Shown here piece by piece: positions 1-8,545 of a stretch of 64,000 bases of DNA. Below the pieces are notes generated by a model. The model was not told where the DNA came from. It worked only from the letters and a program-made list of their open reading frames with translations, and did no database searches. How positions within the stretch are numbered: the stretch's first letter is position 1; the number at the start of each line of letters is the position of its first letter. Both the position numbers and the translations under genes were made by a program. This DNA is from Pontibacterium sinense (GTDB taxonomy: Bacteria > Pseudomonadota > Gammaproteobacteria > Pseudomonadales > Balneatricaceae): NCBI RefSeq assembly GCF_015209595.1, contig NZ_JADEYS010000003.1:124001-188000 (forward strand). Reading direction: 5' to 3'.

Positions 1-1
1 A

Positions 2-1468
2 CAGTTTGCCGAACTGGCTGCCCAGAATTTCAATCGTATTCCTGTTGTTCGCGAAGTACTTGCCGACCTGGATACACCTCTTTCCACCTATATGAAGCTG
101 GCTAACGCGCCCTACAGCTACCTGCTGGAGTCGGTTGAAGGGGGCGAAAAGTGGGGGCGTTACTCGATCATTGGTTTGCCATCACGCACGGTCCTCAAAG
201 TTTCTGGCTTTGATATCACTGTAGAGACTGACGGCGCTGTGGTTGAACGTCATCATTCCGAAGATCCTCTCGTCTTTGTGGAAGAGTTCCAAAAACGCTA
301 CCGCGTGCCGGATCTGCCGGGGTTGCCGCGTTTTAACGGCGGTCTGGTAGGTTATTTTGGCTACGATTGTGTGCGTTATGTGGAAAAACGCCTGCAGAAG
401 AATGTGCCTGAAGATGTAATCGGCACGCCGGATATTCTGCTGATGGTTTCTGATGAGGTTGTTGTATTTGATAACCTCAGCGGCAAATTGGTTTTGATCT
501 CTCATGCTGACCCGCAAGAGCCCGATGCTCTGGAGATTGCTCAGCAGCGCCTGGATGCACTGGTTAACCGCTTGCGCTTTAGTGTGCCTCATGAGCGTCA
601 GTGTAAGGGGCGTGAAGTTGATGAAAACGAATTCAAGTCCAGCTTTGGCGAACAAGAGTTTATGGACTCGGTTGATCAGATCAAGGAGTACATCCTCTCG
701 GGCGATGTGATGCAAACCGTCATCTCCCAGCGTATGTCGATCCCGTTCGACAACCGTCCGTTGGATCTGTATCGCGCACTGCGGAGCCTGAATCCCTCTC
801 CATACATGTATACGCTGCATCTGGATGACTTTCACGTGGTCGGTTCCTCGCCGGAAATTCTGGCGCGGGTGGAAGACGGTGTGGTCAGTGTGCGTCCGAT
901 TGCGGGTACCCGTCGTCGAGGTAAAACTGAAGAAGAAGATCTGGCGCTGGAAAAAGAGCTGCTGGCGGATCCAAAAGAGATCGCTGAACATCTGATGCTG
1001 ATCGACCTGGGGCGTAATGATGTGGGCCGGGTGGCTCAGATCGGTGGTGTTGAGTTAACCGGTAAAATGGTGATCGAACGGTACTCCCACGTGATGCATA
1101 TCGTTTCCAATGTTGACGGTAAGTTGAAACCGGACGTGACCGCAATGGATGTACTGCGTGCAACCCTGCCTGCCGGCACATTAAGCGGTGCACCTAAAGT
1201 ACGAGCGATGGAGATCATCGACGAGATGGAACCCGTCAAACGGGGTGTCTACGGTGGTGCGGTTGGTTACCTCTCCTGGAATGGTAATATGGATACTGCA
1301 ATCGCGATCCGTACGGCGGTCATCAAAGATAATACTCTGCATATTCAGGCAGGGGCGGGGGTGGTAGCAGACTCTGTACCACGCCTTGAATGGAAAGAGA
1401 CCATGAACAAAGGCCGTGCAATTTTCCGCGCGGTGGCGATGGTCGAAAAAGGTTTGGATAACCTCTGA
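2..1468 (+). CDS. trpE: Anthranilate synthase component I (5'-truncated by window)
   Basis: Large subunit of anthranilate synthase, converting chorismate to anthranilate with ammonia supplied by TrpG. The reading frame is open from base 2 and reads as typical TrpE N-terminus ([17 protein letters not shown]) before the first in-frame ATG at 92, so that ATG is internal and the true start lies upstream of the window. The tryptophan-feedback LLES motif is at 122-133. Chorismate-binding motifs follow in order: [36 protein letters not shown] and AGAGVVADS near the end. trpG follows after 23 bases. The LLES motif and the trpG-trpD neighbours separate it from PabB. Any attenuator or leader is outside the window. 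Confidence 0.96.
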   Translation, partial: QFAELAAQNFNRIPVVREVLADLDTPLSTYMKLANAPYSYLLESVEGGEKWGRYSIIGLPSRTVLKVSGFDITVETDGAVVERHHSEDPLVFVEEFQKRYRVPDLPGLPRFNGGLVGYFGYDCVRYVEKRLQKNVPEDVIGTPDILLMVSDEVVVFDNLSGKLVLISHADPQEPDALEIAQQRLDALVNRLRFSVPHERQCKGREVDENEFKSSFGEQEFMDSVDQIKEYILSGDVMQTVISQRMSIPFDNRPLDLYRALRSLNPSPYMYTLHLDDFHVVGSSPEILARVEDGVVSVRPIAGTRRRGKTEEEDLALEKELLADPKEIAEHLMLIDLGRNDVGRVAQIGGVELTGKMVIERYSHVMHIVSNVDGKLKPDVTAMDVLRATLPAGTLSGAPKVRAMEIIDEMEPVKRGVYGGAVGYLSWNGNMDTAIAIRTAVIKDNTLHIQAGAGVVADSVPRLEWKETMNKGRAIFRAVAMVEKGLDNL

Positions 1469-1491
1469 ATCTCTGCACAGGACATAGATAA

Positions 1492-2076
1492 ATGTTGTTA
1501 ATGATCGATAACTACGATTCCTTTACCTACAACGTAGTGCAGTATCTGGGAGAGCTGGGTGCTGAGGTTGAGGTGCATCGTAATGATGAGATTTCTGTTG
1601 CCGAGGTTGAGGCAAAACAGCCAGATCATCTGGTAATCTCCCCCGGACCTTGTACTCCAAATGAAGCGGGTATCTCTGTTGAGGCGATCACGCACTTTGG
1701 CGGCAAGCTGCCGTTGTTTGGTATCTGTTTAGGACACCAGAGTATTGGTCAGGCGTTTGGTGGCAAAATCGTGCGCGCCAAAGAGGTCATGCACGGTAAA
1801 ACCTCTCCGGTATACCACAACAATACCGGTGTATTTGAAGGTCTTGCGAATCCGGTAGAGGTGACCCGTTACCACTCGTTGGTCATCGATCAGGCGACCC
1901 TGCCTGAGTGTCTGGAGATCACTGCGTGGACTCAGAACGAAGACGGCAGCATCGATGAAATTATGGGCGTGCGTCACAAGGAACTGGACATTGAAGGTGT
2001 TCAGTTCCACCCGGAGTCGATCCTCACCGAGCAGGGCCACGATCTGCTGGCAAACTTCCTGAAACGAAAAAAATAA
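1492..2076 (+). CDS. trpG: Anthranilate synthase glutamine amidotransferase subunit
   Basis: Class I glutamine amidotransferase that hydrolyses glutamine and channels ammonia to TrpE. At 194 residues it is the stand-alone size, not fused to TrpD as in enteric bacteria. The [10 protein letters not shown] segment is at residues 51-60, the nucleophile elbow GICLGHQ places the catalytic cysteine at 79, and the HPE of the triad is at 173-175 in VQFHPESIL. It lies between trpE and trpD on the same strand and is presumably cotranscribed. By sequence alone it could also serve as PabA for folate synthesis, since one amphibolic subunit is common in related bacteria. Confidence 0.96.
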   Translation: MLLMIDNYDSFTYNVVQYLGELGAEVEVHRNDEISVAEVEAKQPDHLVISPGPCTPNEAGISVEAITHFGGKLPLFGICLGHQSIGQAFGGKIVRAKEVMHGKTSPVYHNNTGVFEGLANPVEVTRYHSLVIDQATLPECLEITAWTQNEDGSIDEIMGVRHKELDIEGVQFHPESILTEQGHDLLANFLKRKK

Positions 2077-2096
2077 CAGGCTGGATGGTTAATCCC

Positions 2097-3119
2097 ATGG
2101 ATATTAAACAAGCACTGGCTGCGGCGGTTGAGCGTCGCGACCTGACCTCTGACGAGATGAAAGCGGTCATGCGTCAGATAATGACCGGTGAAGCGACCGA
2201 AGCGCAGATTGGCGGTTTCCTGATTGCCATGCGCATGAAGGGCGAAACGGTTGATGAGATCAGCGCGGCAGCCGCCGTGATGCGTGAGCTGGCTATTCCA
2301 GTTTCCATTCAGTCTGAGAATGCTGTGGATATCGTGGGCACCGGCGGTGACGGGTCCAATCTGTTTAACGTCTCCAGTGCTTCTTCTTTTGTTGTTGCTG
2401 CGGCCGGCGGTAATGTTGCCAAACACGGTAACCGCTCAGTTTCTTCCAGCTCTGGTGCTGCTGACCTGCTGGAAACGGCCGGTGTGAATCTGGCGCTGAA
2501 TCCTGAACAGGTTAGTCGTTGTATTGATGAAATCGGGGTGGGCTTTATGTTCGCGCCTCAGCATCACAGTGCAATGAAGTATGCCATTGGTCCACGTAAA
2601 GAGATGGCGCTGCGCACATTGTTCAATGTGCTGGGACCGCTGACCAACCCTGCGGGTGCGAAACATTATCTGTTGGGTGTGTTTGATGGCGCGTTGTGCC
2701 GTCCGTTGGCTGAGTCATTGAAAGCACTGGGTGCTAAACATGCGCTGGTGGTGCACGCTGAAGATGGCTTGGATGAGATCAGTCTGGCAGGCAAGACACA
2801 GGTCGCAGAGCTGAAAAATGGCGAAGTGATGGAATATACACTGACACCGGAAGATGCAGGTCTTGAATGTCAGAGTCTGGATGGATTGCAGGTACATAGC
2901 TCTGATGAGAGCCTGGCCGTGATTCGGGCGGCCTTTGCCGGTGAAAATGCCAAGGCGATCGATATGATCTCCCTGAATGCCGGTGCTGCGATCTATGCTG
3001 CCGATCTGGCGGATACCTTGCGAGCGGGCGTAGAAAAAGCGAAAAGTACAATCCTCTCTGGCGCTGCGGCTGCTAAAGTGGAAGAGCTGGCACGGTTCAG
3101 CCAAGGATTTAAGGGTTAA
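2097..3119 (+). CDS. trpD: Anthranilate phosphoribosyltransferase
   Basis: Transfers the phosphoribosyl group of PRPP to anthranilate, the second step of the tryptophan branch. The glycine-rich PRPP loop [13 protein letters not shown] and the anthranilate-side segment [18 protein letters not shown] are intact. I place the start at ATG 2097 (MDIKQAL, matching the usual family start), with GGATGG at 2083-2088 as a plausible ribosome site. An upstream in-frame ATG at 2085 would add only MVNP and leaves no room for a Shine-Dalgarno sequence. From 2097 the protein has 340 residues, normal for the family. trpC begins four bases after the stop codon. Confidence 0.95.
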   Translation: MDIKQALAAAVERRDLTSDEMKAVMRQIMTGEATEAQIGGFLIAMRMKGETVDEISAAAAVMRELAIPVSIQSENAVDIVGTGGDGSNLFNVSSASSFVVAAAGGNVAKHGNRSVSSSSGAADLLETAGVNLALNPEQVSRCIDEIGVGFMFAPQHHSAMKYAIGPRKEMALRTLFNVLGPLTNPAGAKHYLLGVFDGALCRPLAESLKALGAKHALVVHAEDGLDEISLAGKTQVAELKNGEVMEYTLTPEDAGLECQSLDGLQVHSSDESLAVIRAAFAGENAKAIDMISLNAGAAIYAADLADTLRAGVEKAKSTILSGAAAAKVEELARFSQGFKG

Positions 3120-3123
3120 TTTG

Positions 3124-3933
3124 ATGTCTGATACACCAACGATTCTGAAAAAAATTCTGGCACGCAAAGCCGAAGAAGTTGCTGAACGCTCGGCCAACGT
3201 GTCCATCGATGATCTGAAAGCACAGATTGAAGCACAAAAAGGTACCGCAACAGATCCGCGCGGTTTTGTCGATAATATGGCGCGTGCGATTGCTGAAGGT
3301 CGCTCCGCAGTCATTGCTGAAGCGAAAAAGGCAAGCCCGTCAAAAGGTGTGATCCGTGAGAATTTCGTACCGGCTGATATTGCTCAATCTTACGAAGCGG
3401 GTGGTGCAAGCTGTCTGTCTGTGTTGACCGATGCGGACTATTTTAAAGGCTGCGAAGAGTACCTGATACAGGCACGTGCAGCATGTTCTCTGCCGGTTAT
3501 TCGTAAAGATTTTATTGTTGATGCCTATCAGGTTTATGAAGCGCGAGCGATGGGTGCCGACTGTATCCTGTTAATCGTGGCGGCGCTCGAAGATCAGCAG
3601 ATGACTGATCTGAATACGTTAGCTCATGAGCTGGGTATGGATGTGCTGGTGGAAGTACACAACGGTGATGAGCTGACCCGCGCGTTACCGTTGGGTAACC
3701 GTCTGATTGGTATCAATAACCGTGACTTACATACGTTCAATTTGTCACTGGACCACACTTTCGAGCTGCTGGATCGTATTCCGGAAGGAACGATTGTGGT
3801 GACTGAAAGTGGCATTCATACCCGCGATGATGTAGCTGTTATGCGTGAACATGACGTACACAGCTTCCTGGTTGGCGAAGCGTTTATGCGTGCCGAGGAC
3901 CCGGGTGCGAAGTTAAAAGAGCTGTTCGAATAA
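3124..3933 (+). CDS. trpC: Indole-3-glycerol phosphate synthase
   Basis: A TIM-barrel enzyme that closes the indole ring from carboxyphenylaminodeoxyribulose phosphate. Recognisable strands include [15 protein letters not shown] (catalytic lysine region), [30 protein letters not shown] and VTESGIHT. It has 269 residues from ATG 3124. A TTG at 3121 would add one residue and is less likely; AAGGGT about 10 bases upstream fits the ATG. It is monofunctional (no TrpF fusion) and closes the trpEGDC block. Genes for PRA isomerase and tryptophan synthase are not in this window. Confidence 0.95.
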   Translation: MSDTPTILKKILARKAEEVAERSANVSIDDLKAQIEAQKGTATDPRGFVDNMARAIAEGRSAVIAEAKKASPSKGVIRENFVPADIAQSYEAGGASCLSVLTDADYFKGCEEYLIQARAACSLPVIRKDFIVDAYQVYEARAMGADCILLIVAALEDQQMTDLNTLAHELGMDVLVEVHNGDELTRALPLGNRLIGINNRDLHTFNLSLDHTFELLDRIPEGTIVVTESGIHTRDDVAVMREHDVHSFLVGEAFMRAEDPGAKLKELFE

Positions 3934-3992
3934 TATAAAAAGACGAAGTCAGGCCTGCGAAGACAGGTCGGTTCTTGCTGGAGACGATCAAC

Positions 3993-4406
3993 GTGGATAT
4001 GAGTGCAAAAGTTAAGTGGGATGGGGATGTGCGTTTTCAGGGCACAACCGGTTCCGGTTTTGATGTGACCATTGATGGCGAGCTGAAACAAGGCCCGCGT
4101 CCGATGGAATTGATGTTGTTGGGGTTGGGCGGATGCACCAGCTACGACGTGGTGGGTATCTTGAAGAAAACCCGTCAGGACGTTGTGGACTGTGTCGCAG
4201 AGATTGATGCGAAACGCTCCGATGGCGTACCTGCGGTATTCACTGATATTCATGTGAAGTTTGTGGTGACGGGTCGTAACCTCAAAGAAAAGCATGTTGA
4301 GCGTGCGGTGAAGTTGTCCGCCGAGGAATACTGCTCAGCCTCTCTGATGCTGGAAAAAGGTGGTGTGAACATCACCCACAGCTACGAGATTGTCGAAGTC
4401 GAATAA
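3993..4406 (+). CDS. OsmC/YhfA-like redox-active thiol protein
   Basis: Small OsmC-superfamily protein. The family reduces organic hydroperoxides with two cysteines; the YhfA-like branch, which this resembles, has no firmly established substrate. Two conserved cysteines sit in the expected contexts: LLGLGGCTSYDV in the first half and SAEEYCSASLML in the second. GTG 3993 is preceded by GGAG with good spacing, while ATG 3999 (MSAKVKW) matches the usual homologue start; the two differ by two residues. An OsmC gene just after trpC is also seen in pseudomonads, where a vfr/crp-type regulator lies between; none is present here. A strong terminator follows. Confidence 0.85.
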   Translation: MDMSAKVKWDGDVRFQGTTGSGFDVTIDGELKQGPRPMELMLLGLGGCTSYDVVGILKKTRQDVVDCVAEIDAKRSDGVPAVFTDIHVKFVVTGRNLKEKHVERAVKLSAEEYCSASLMLEKGGVNITHSYEIVEVE

Positions 4407-4443
4407 ATGCTGGATAAGTGAGTGAATCACTTTTTAAGCGACT

Positions 4444-4485
4444 AAAACGGGTCGTCAGGAAACTGGCGACCCGTTTTGCGTTTTT
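4444..4485 (+). terminator. Rho-independent terminator after the trp/OsmC block
   Basis: Two 15-base arms (4444-4458 and 4463-4477) pair with one G-T wobble around a GAAA loop, and a T-rich tract follows. It separates the trp-side unit from the lipoprotein gene. Confidence 0.9.
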
Positions 4486-4633
4486 GAACCTGTGTTGTGC
4501 TGTCGTAGTCAGATATAGAGATCAGGAATCTATATTTTAAGTGCAGGTTTTGAGCAAGGACTGGCGCTCACTCTGCTCGAATTGGGGCGTTTCAAGGCAG
4601 GTGGCCCCGACCTCTTTCGGAGGAGGTACTGGT

Positions 4634-4954
4634 ATGTTGCGGTTATTTTTAGTGTTCTTGCTGGGTCTGGGGTTAGTCGGCTGCGCGTCTTTGAGCAAAG
4701 AGAGCTGCCTTGAGGGAGATTGGTTTGCGATTGGCCTGAAAGACGGTAGTAACGGACATAAAGCCGAGCGTCGATTTGACCATCAAGCGGCGTGTACTAA
4801 GCACGGGGTTTCGGCACAGCTACAGGTTGAAGAATACTTGCGTGGGAGAGAAGAGGGATTAGAGGAATACTGCACGCCCGAGAACGCTTATGACGTGGGT
4901 TTGAGGGTTGAATATCACCACAACGTTTGTCCGCAAGAGATGAAGGCCGTTTAA
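4634..4954 (+). CDS. DUF2799 family lipoprotein, 3' end possibly frameshifted
   Basis: Predicted outer- or inner-membrane lipoprotein of unknown function. The start at ATG 4634 is set by AGGAGG at 4621-4626; the frame is open further upstream but lacks a sensible start there. A short signal peptide ends in the lipobox LVGC, with the lipidated cysteine near residue 16. The family signature GDWFAIGLKDGSNG follows, then a YCTPENAYDVGL segment and VCP. At 106 residues it is shorter than many family members. Right after the stop, a neighbouring frame stays open to 5096 and reads like the missing charged C-terminus (see findings), so this copy may carry a one-base indel. Confidence 0.75.
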   Translation: MLRLFLVFLLGLGLVGCASLSKESCLEGDWFAIGLKDGSNGHKAERRFDHQAACTKHGVSAQLQVEEYLRGREEGLEEYCTPENAYDVGLRVEYHHNVCPQEMKAV

Positions 4955-5125
4955 CAAAGCTTGGCGTGAAGGGCGGCGTGAAGCACGTATCCGCTGTCTG
5001 GCTGATTATCATCTGGAACTCATACATTACCGTATGCACCATTACCGAATGCACCGTTATCACTTGAGCCCGCTGATCAGCAGTGATTGCTACTGAGGGG
5101 CTAAAATCAGGCTTTCATCTATCGG

Positions 5126-5154
5126 TTGTAGTCCTGAACGCTCGAGCGTATAAT
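5126..5154 (+). promoter_or_regulatory. Sigma-70 promoter for rpsF operon
   Basis: A perfect TATAAT at 5149-5154 lies 17 bases downstream of TTGTAG (5126-5131). It is the best sigma-70 match upstream of rpsF and leaves a leader of about 75 bases. Confidence 0.75.
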
Positions 5155-5181
5155 GCTGCGTCCTTAAAAATTAACCTCCTT

Positions 5182-5215
5182 GCTTTCGGAGCCATATTGG
5201 CAATCACCCGAAGGC
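5182..5215 (+). promoter_or_regulatory. Candidate S6:S18-binding leader hairpin
   Basis: In the rpsF leader, GCTTTCGG (5182-5189) can pair with CCGAAGGC (5208-5215, one wobble), enclosing a small hairpin GCCA-TAT-TGGC (5191-5201) and an unpaired CAATCAC stretch next to CCG. The location just ahead of rpsF and an exposed CCG are hallmarks of the known ribosomal S6:S18 autoregulatory leader. The assignment rests on hand folding. Confidence 0.45.
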
Positions 5216-5237
5216 TATTAACCCGTAAGGAGCTGCA

Positions 5238-5651
5238 ATGCGTCATTACGAAATCGTATTCCTGGTTCACCCGAACCAGAGCGAACAGGTTCCGGCAATG
5301 GTTGAGCGTTACACTGGTGTTATCACCGGCGCTGACGGTCAGATTCACCGCCTGGAAGACTGGGGTCGCCGTCACCTGGCTTACCCAATCAACAACGCTC
5401 ACAAAGCTCACTATGTTCTGATGAACATTGAGTGTGGCCAAGAAGCGCTGGACGAGTTGGAAAACTTGTTCCGTTACAACGATGCAGTGCTGCGTAGCAT
5501 GGTTATTCGTCGTAAAGAAGCGGTCACTGATGTGTCTCCAATCAAAGCTGCAGAATCTCGTGAAGAGCGTAAGCCTCGTCGCGATGATCGCCCGGAAGCT
5601 AAACCGGAAGCACCAGCTGAAGCTAAATCAGAAGAAGCTTCTGCTGAGTAA
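5238..5651 (+). CDS. rpsF: 30S ribosomal protein S6
   Basis: Small-subunit protein of the platform that binds 16S rRNA together with S18. The N-terminus [21 protein letters not shown] and the core [19 protein letters not shown] are diagnostic. At 137 residues it carries a long charged, alanine/glutamate-rich tail (from about residue 105, [20 protein letters not shown]), as in other gammaproteobacteria. AAGGAG lies six bases before ATG 5238. It starts the rpsF-rpsR-rplI operon; priB, which sits between rpsF and rpsR in enterics, is absent. Confidence 0.98.
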   Translation: MRHYEIVFLVHPNQSEQVPAMVERYTGVITGADGQIHRLEDWGRRHLAYPINNAHKAHYVLMNIECGQEALDELENLFRYNDAVLRSMVIRRKEAVTDVSPIKAAESREERKPRRDDRPEAKPEAPAEAKSEEASAE

Positions 5652-5683
5652 TCAGCTGATATAATTCTTTAGGAGAGACCAAA

Positions 5684-5911
5684 ATGGCTCGTTTTTTCCG
5701 TCGTCGTAAGTTCTGCCGTTTCACAGCTGAAGGTGTTCAGGAGATCGATTACAAAGATCTGGACACTCTGAAAGGCTACGTTACCGAAACTGGTAAAATC
5801 GTACCTAGCCGCATCACTGGCACTAAAGCTCGCTACCAGCGTCAGCTGGCTACTGCGATCAAGCGCGCGCGTTTCATCGCCCTGCTGCCATACACTGACG
5901 GCCACAAGTAA
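5684..5911 (+). CDS. rpsR: 30S ribosomal protein S18
   Basis: Partner of S6 on the 30S platform. The 75-residue sequence has the expected basic N-terminus ([10 protein letters not shown]), the [19 protein letters not shown] core and the [20 protein letters not shown] helix. It lies 32 bases after rpsF with TAGGAGAG as ribosome site. The cysteine in KFCRF belongs to the common zinc-independent form, since the other CXXC ligands are missing. Confidence 0.98.
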   Translation: MARFFRRRKFCRFTAEGVQEIDYKDLDTLKGYVTETGKIVPSRITGTKARYQRQLATAIKRARFIALLPYTDGHK

Positions 5912-5924
5912 GCTGTGAAATAAA

Positions 5925-5941
5925 CTGCCACATATTGGCAG
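5925..5941 (+). repeat. Short intercistronic hairpin rpsR-rplI
   Basis: CTGCCA and TGGCAG form a 6-bp stem around CATAT. It lies between rpsR and rplI with no T-tract, so it more likely affects mRNA stability than termination. Confidence 0.4.
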
Positions 5942-5966
5942 AGAACTGATTTAAGAGGTTTCCGAG

Positions 5967-6413
5967 ATGGAAGTAATCCTGCTCGAAAAAATTGGTAAGC
6001 TGGGTAACCTGGGTGACAAGGTTACTGTAAAAGGTGGTTACGGTCGTAACTACCTGATGCCTCAGGGCAAAGCTGTTGCTGCTACCGAAGCTAACGTTGC
6101 GAAGTTCGAAGAACGTCGCGCTGAGCTGGAAGCTGCTGCTGCTGCTGCACTGAACGCTGCGACTGCACGTGCAGAAGAACTGAACGAAAAAGAAATTACT
6201 ATCGTTTCCAAAGCAGGCGACGAAGGTAAACTGTTCGGCTCTATCGGTACTAAAGACATCGCTGATGCTATCACTGCTGCTGGTGCAGAAGTTGAGAAGA
6301 GCGAAGTTCGTCTGCCAGAAGGCGCACTGCGTCACACTGGTGAGTTCGAAGTAGCTGTTCAGCTGCACCCAGAAGTAACTGCAACTGTTAAGCTGACTGT
6401 TGTCGCTGAATAA
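5967..6413 (+). CDS. rplI: 50S ribosomal protein L9
   Basis: Large-subunit protein with two globular domains joined by a long helix. The N-terminal signature [17 protein letters not shown] and [14 protein letters not shown] are present, and an alanine-rich helix ([20 protein letters not shown]) connects to the C-terminal domain, [12 protein letters not shown] to the end. Its 148 residues are normal. AAGAGG lies 10 bases before the start. It is the last gene of the operon; a strong terminator follows before dnaB. Confidence 0.98.
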   Translation: MEVILLEKIGKLGNLGDKVTVKGGYGRNYLMPQGKAVAATEANVAKFEERRAELEAAAAAALNAATARAEELNEKEITIVSKAGDEGKLFGSIGTKDIADAITAAGAEVEKSEVRLPEGALRHTGEFEVAVQLHPEVTATVKLTVVAE

Positions 6414-6433
6414 TTGCCGTTAAGCTTCTACTG

Positions 6434-6472
6434 AAAAAGCACCGCTTGGGGAAACCCAGCGGTGCTTTTTTT
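6434..6472 (+). terminator. Rho-independent terminator after rplI
   Basis: An A-rich/GC stem of about 16 bp (AAAAAGCACCGC against GCGGTGCTTTTT, with one bulged base) closes on a GAAA loop and runs into seven T residues. Confidence 0.93.
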
Positions 6473-6563
6473 GTTTCTGAAGAGTCCGTAAAATATATCG
6501 AACGGGCTATGTGAGCCCACAACTGTCAGTCTTTGTTAGCTGATGGGTTCTATTCTAACTAAG

Positions 6564-6572
6564 TTATCCACA
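6564..6572 (+). promoter_or_regulatory. Consensus DnaA box upstream of dnaB
   Basis: A perfect TTATCCACA ends ten bases before the dnaB start codon, overlapping the place where a Shine-Dalgarno sequence would be. DnaA binding here could link dnaB expression to initiation. The role is inferred. Confidence 0.5.
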
Positions 6573-6582
6573 CCGAGTCCCT

Positions 6583-7977
6583 ATGGAATACTCTGAACTG
6601 AGCCAGGATGAACTGGCAAATATTAAAGTACCCCCACACTCGATCGAAGCCGAACAGTCAGTACTCGGCGGTTTGATGTTGGATAACAACGCCTGGGATA
6701 CAGTGTCTGAAACTGTGTCTGAGGAAAACTTCTACCGTCACGATCACCGTCTTATTTTCCGCACGATGACCAAGCTGGTGAATAATGCCCAGCCATTGGA
6801 TGTCGTGACGTTGTCGGAAGAGCTGGATCGTGTTGGTGAGCTGGATAATGCAGGTGGTCTGGAATATCTCGTAGATCTGGCACGTAACACACCAAGTGCT
6901 TCCAACATCCGCGCGTACTCTGAAATCGTACGTGACCGTGCGTTGCTCCGTCAGATGATCAATGCGGCCAATGAGATCGCAGAGGCTGCGTTTACGCCGG
7001 AAGGGCGTGCCTCAGAAGAGATTCTCAATGAAGCTGAGCAGAAGATCTTCCAGATTGCAGAAGATCGCCCCAATCAGGGTGGTCCGGAAGACATTAATCC
7101 ACTGCTGAAGAAAGCGGTGGATCGAATCGATTTCCTGTTTAACAACGACAGTGATATGACCGGTGTCACAACCGGTTTTGATGATCTTGATAAGAAAACA
7201 GCGGGTATGCAGCCGTCAGATCTGATCATTGTTGCTGCCCGTCCTTCGATGGGTAAAACCACGTTCGCCATGAACCTGGTCGAAAATGCGTTGATGGCCT
7301 CCAACCGACCGGTGCTGGTATTCAGTCTTGAGATGCCTGCAGACCAGCTGGTCACACGTATGTTGTCTTCCCTGGGGCGCATCGATCAGACCCGTATCCG
7401 TACCGGTAAGCTGGAAGATGATGATTGGCCGAAGCTGACCACGGCCGTGAATATCATGCGTGATAAACCGCTGTTTATCGATGATACAGCGGGTATCAGC
7501 CCCAACGAAATGCGCGCCCGTGCCCGTCGTATTGTGCGTGAGCATGGTGATCTGGCGCTGATAATGGTCGATTACCTGCAGTTGATGCAGATTAAGACGG
7601 GCAACACCGAAGGTCGAACCGCAGAGATTTCCGAGATCTCCCGTTCCCTGAAGGCACTGGCGAAAGAGCTGGAATGTCCGGTGGTTGCGCTGTCTCAGCT
7701 GAACCGTTCCCTGGAGCAGCGGCCAAACAAACGTCCGGTTAACTCCGACTTGCGTGAATCGGGCGCCATCGAGCAGGATGCCGATGTCATCATGTTTATC
7801 TACCGTGATGAGGTCTACAACGAAGACTCACCGGATAAAGGTGTGGCAGAAATTATTATCGGTAAACAGCGTAACGGTCCAATCGGTACCAGCCGTCTGG
7901 CGTTTATTGGTAAATTCACCAAGTTTGAGAACTTGGCGCCTGATGTCTACGCCCAGTATGTGGGAATGGATGATTAA
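6583..7977 (+). CDS. dnaB: Replicative DNA helicase
   Basis: Hexameric 5'-3' helicase of the replisome. The N-terminal primase-interacting domain (PPHSIEAEQSVLGGLMLDN) occupies roughly residues 15-120. The RecA-like domain carries Walker A (ARPSMGKTT, K225), Walker B (LALIMVDYLQLMQ) and DLRESGAIEQDADVIMFIYR. Its 464 residues are full length and no intein interrupts it. The start at 6583 is preceded only by a weak GAG ribosome site and by the DnaA box. In many relatives dnaB is followed by alr; here it is followed by a terminator and a TonB remnant. Confidence 0.97.
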   Translation: MEYSELSQDELANIKVPPHSIEAEQSVLGGLMLDNNAWDTVSETVSEENFYRHDHRLIFRTMTKLVNNAQPLDVVTLSEELDRVGELDNAGGLEYLVDLARNTPSASNIRAYSEIVRDRALLRQMINAANEIAEAAFTPEGRASEEILNEAEQKIFQIAEDRPNQGGPEDINPLLKKAVDRIDFLFNNDSDMTGVTTGFDDLDKKTAGMQPSDLIIVAARPSMGKTTFAMNLVENALMASNRPVLVFSLEMPADQLVTRMLSSLGRIDQTRIRTGKLEDDDWPKLTTAVNIMRDKPLFIDDTAGISPNEMRARARRIVREHGDLALIMVDYLQLMQIKTGNTEGRTAEISEISRSLKALAKELECPVVALSQLNRSLEQRPNKRPVNSDLRESGAIEQDADVIMFIYRDEVYNEDSPDKGVAEIIIGKQRNGPIGTSRLAFIGKFTKFENLAPDVYAQYVGMDD

Positions 7978-8005
7978 CACGTCTCCGTGATACATCGATT
8001 CAGAG

Positions 8006-8034
8006 AAAAAGCCCGGCATATGTCGGGCTTTTTT
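8006..8034 (+). terminator. Rho-independent terminator after dnaB
   Basis: AAAAAGCCCG pairs with CGGGCTTTTT around a short GCATATGT segment, followed by a T-run. Confidence 0.92.
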
Positions 8035-8102
8035 GTGCCTATTGTGGCCCATAAGGAGATAAGGTCTTTCAGAAGATCAGCTGATTAAGATTCAGCACTC
8101 TC

Positions 8103-8291
8103 ATGAATGACCTCTTTGTTGATGTTCTGTTGAAAAGGCCAGAACAGAAACAACTCGGCATACAGGACAAAGATCGCGAAGCGCTTAAGATGGTGAAGCG
8201 GGCGGCACCGTTCAACGCGATACCTGTTGAGCTGGAACGCAAGCAGTTAACGCTGGTGGTACCTGTGGCGTTTAAACTGTCTGCGAACTGA
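8103..8291 (+). pseudogene. TonB C-terminal domain remnant
   Basis: A 62-codon frame whose second half resembles the end of the TonB C-terminal domain: residues 28-59 read ALKMVKRAAPFNAIPVELER followed by KQLTLVVPVAFKL. In intact TonB proteins this stretch is preceded by the rest of the domain, a proline-rich spacer and a membrane anchor. None of these is visible in any frame upstream, where the dnaB terminator lies only about 70 bases away. ATG 8103 has no clear ribosome site, and a stop (TGA 8082) closes the frame upstream. The best reading is a decayed tonB-family gene; a short expressed TonB_C peptide is possible but less likely. Confidence 0.6.
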
Positions 8292-8364
8292 GACGTATGG
8301 CTGTGCTACCATCAACGCCCTCTGAAATGAAGTTTCCACCTGCTGAGCAAAAGGTATCGCTGTT

Positions 8365-8469
8365 ATGTCCCGCCTGAACTATCTGTGTCTGTTGGTTGCT
8401 GTTGTTGCATTGGCGGGATGTTCCCCCATCCCCGATCTACCGGGTCCCATCGGTATTCCAGGATTGTGA
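8365..8469 (+). CDS. 34-residue predicted lipoprotein
   Basis: Very small frame starting at ATG 8365, with AAAGGT about nine bases upstream. Residues 1-18 form a hydrophobic signal peptide ending in the lipobox LAGC (MSRLNYLCLLVAVVALAGC), so cysteine 19 would be lipidated. The mature peptide is only 16 residues, rich in proline and glycine, ending PGPIGIPGL. Tiny lipoproteins of this kind are scattered through gammaproteobacteria with no known role. It is followed at once by a terminator, which supports a real transcript end. I do not recognise a named family. Confidence 0.6.
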   Translation: MSRLNYLCLLVAVVALAGCSPIPDLPGPIGIPGL

Positions 8470-8489
8470 TTAAGCTTCTGGTTGAATGT

Positions 8490-8519
8490 AAAAAGGGCTG
8501 CGAATGTGCAGCCCTTTTT
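8490..8519. terminator. Bidirectional terminator
   Basis: AAAAAGGGCTGC pairs perfectly with GCAGCCCTTTTT around GAATGT. It has T-tracts on both strands, so it can end both the small lipoprotein gene and the convergent thioesterase gene. Confidence 0.9.
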
Positions 8520-8545
8520 ATTGGGAGACGCAACCGATTAATTGA

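Noticed and set aside
92-94. ATG 92 as the trpE start
   Set aside because: Codons from base 2 already encode conserved TrpE N-terminal sequence, so this methionine is internal.
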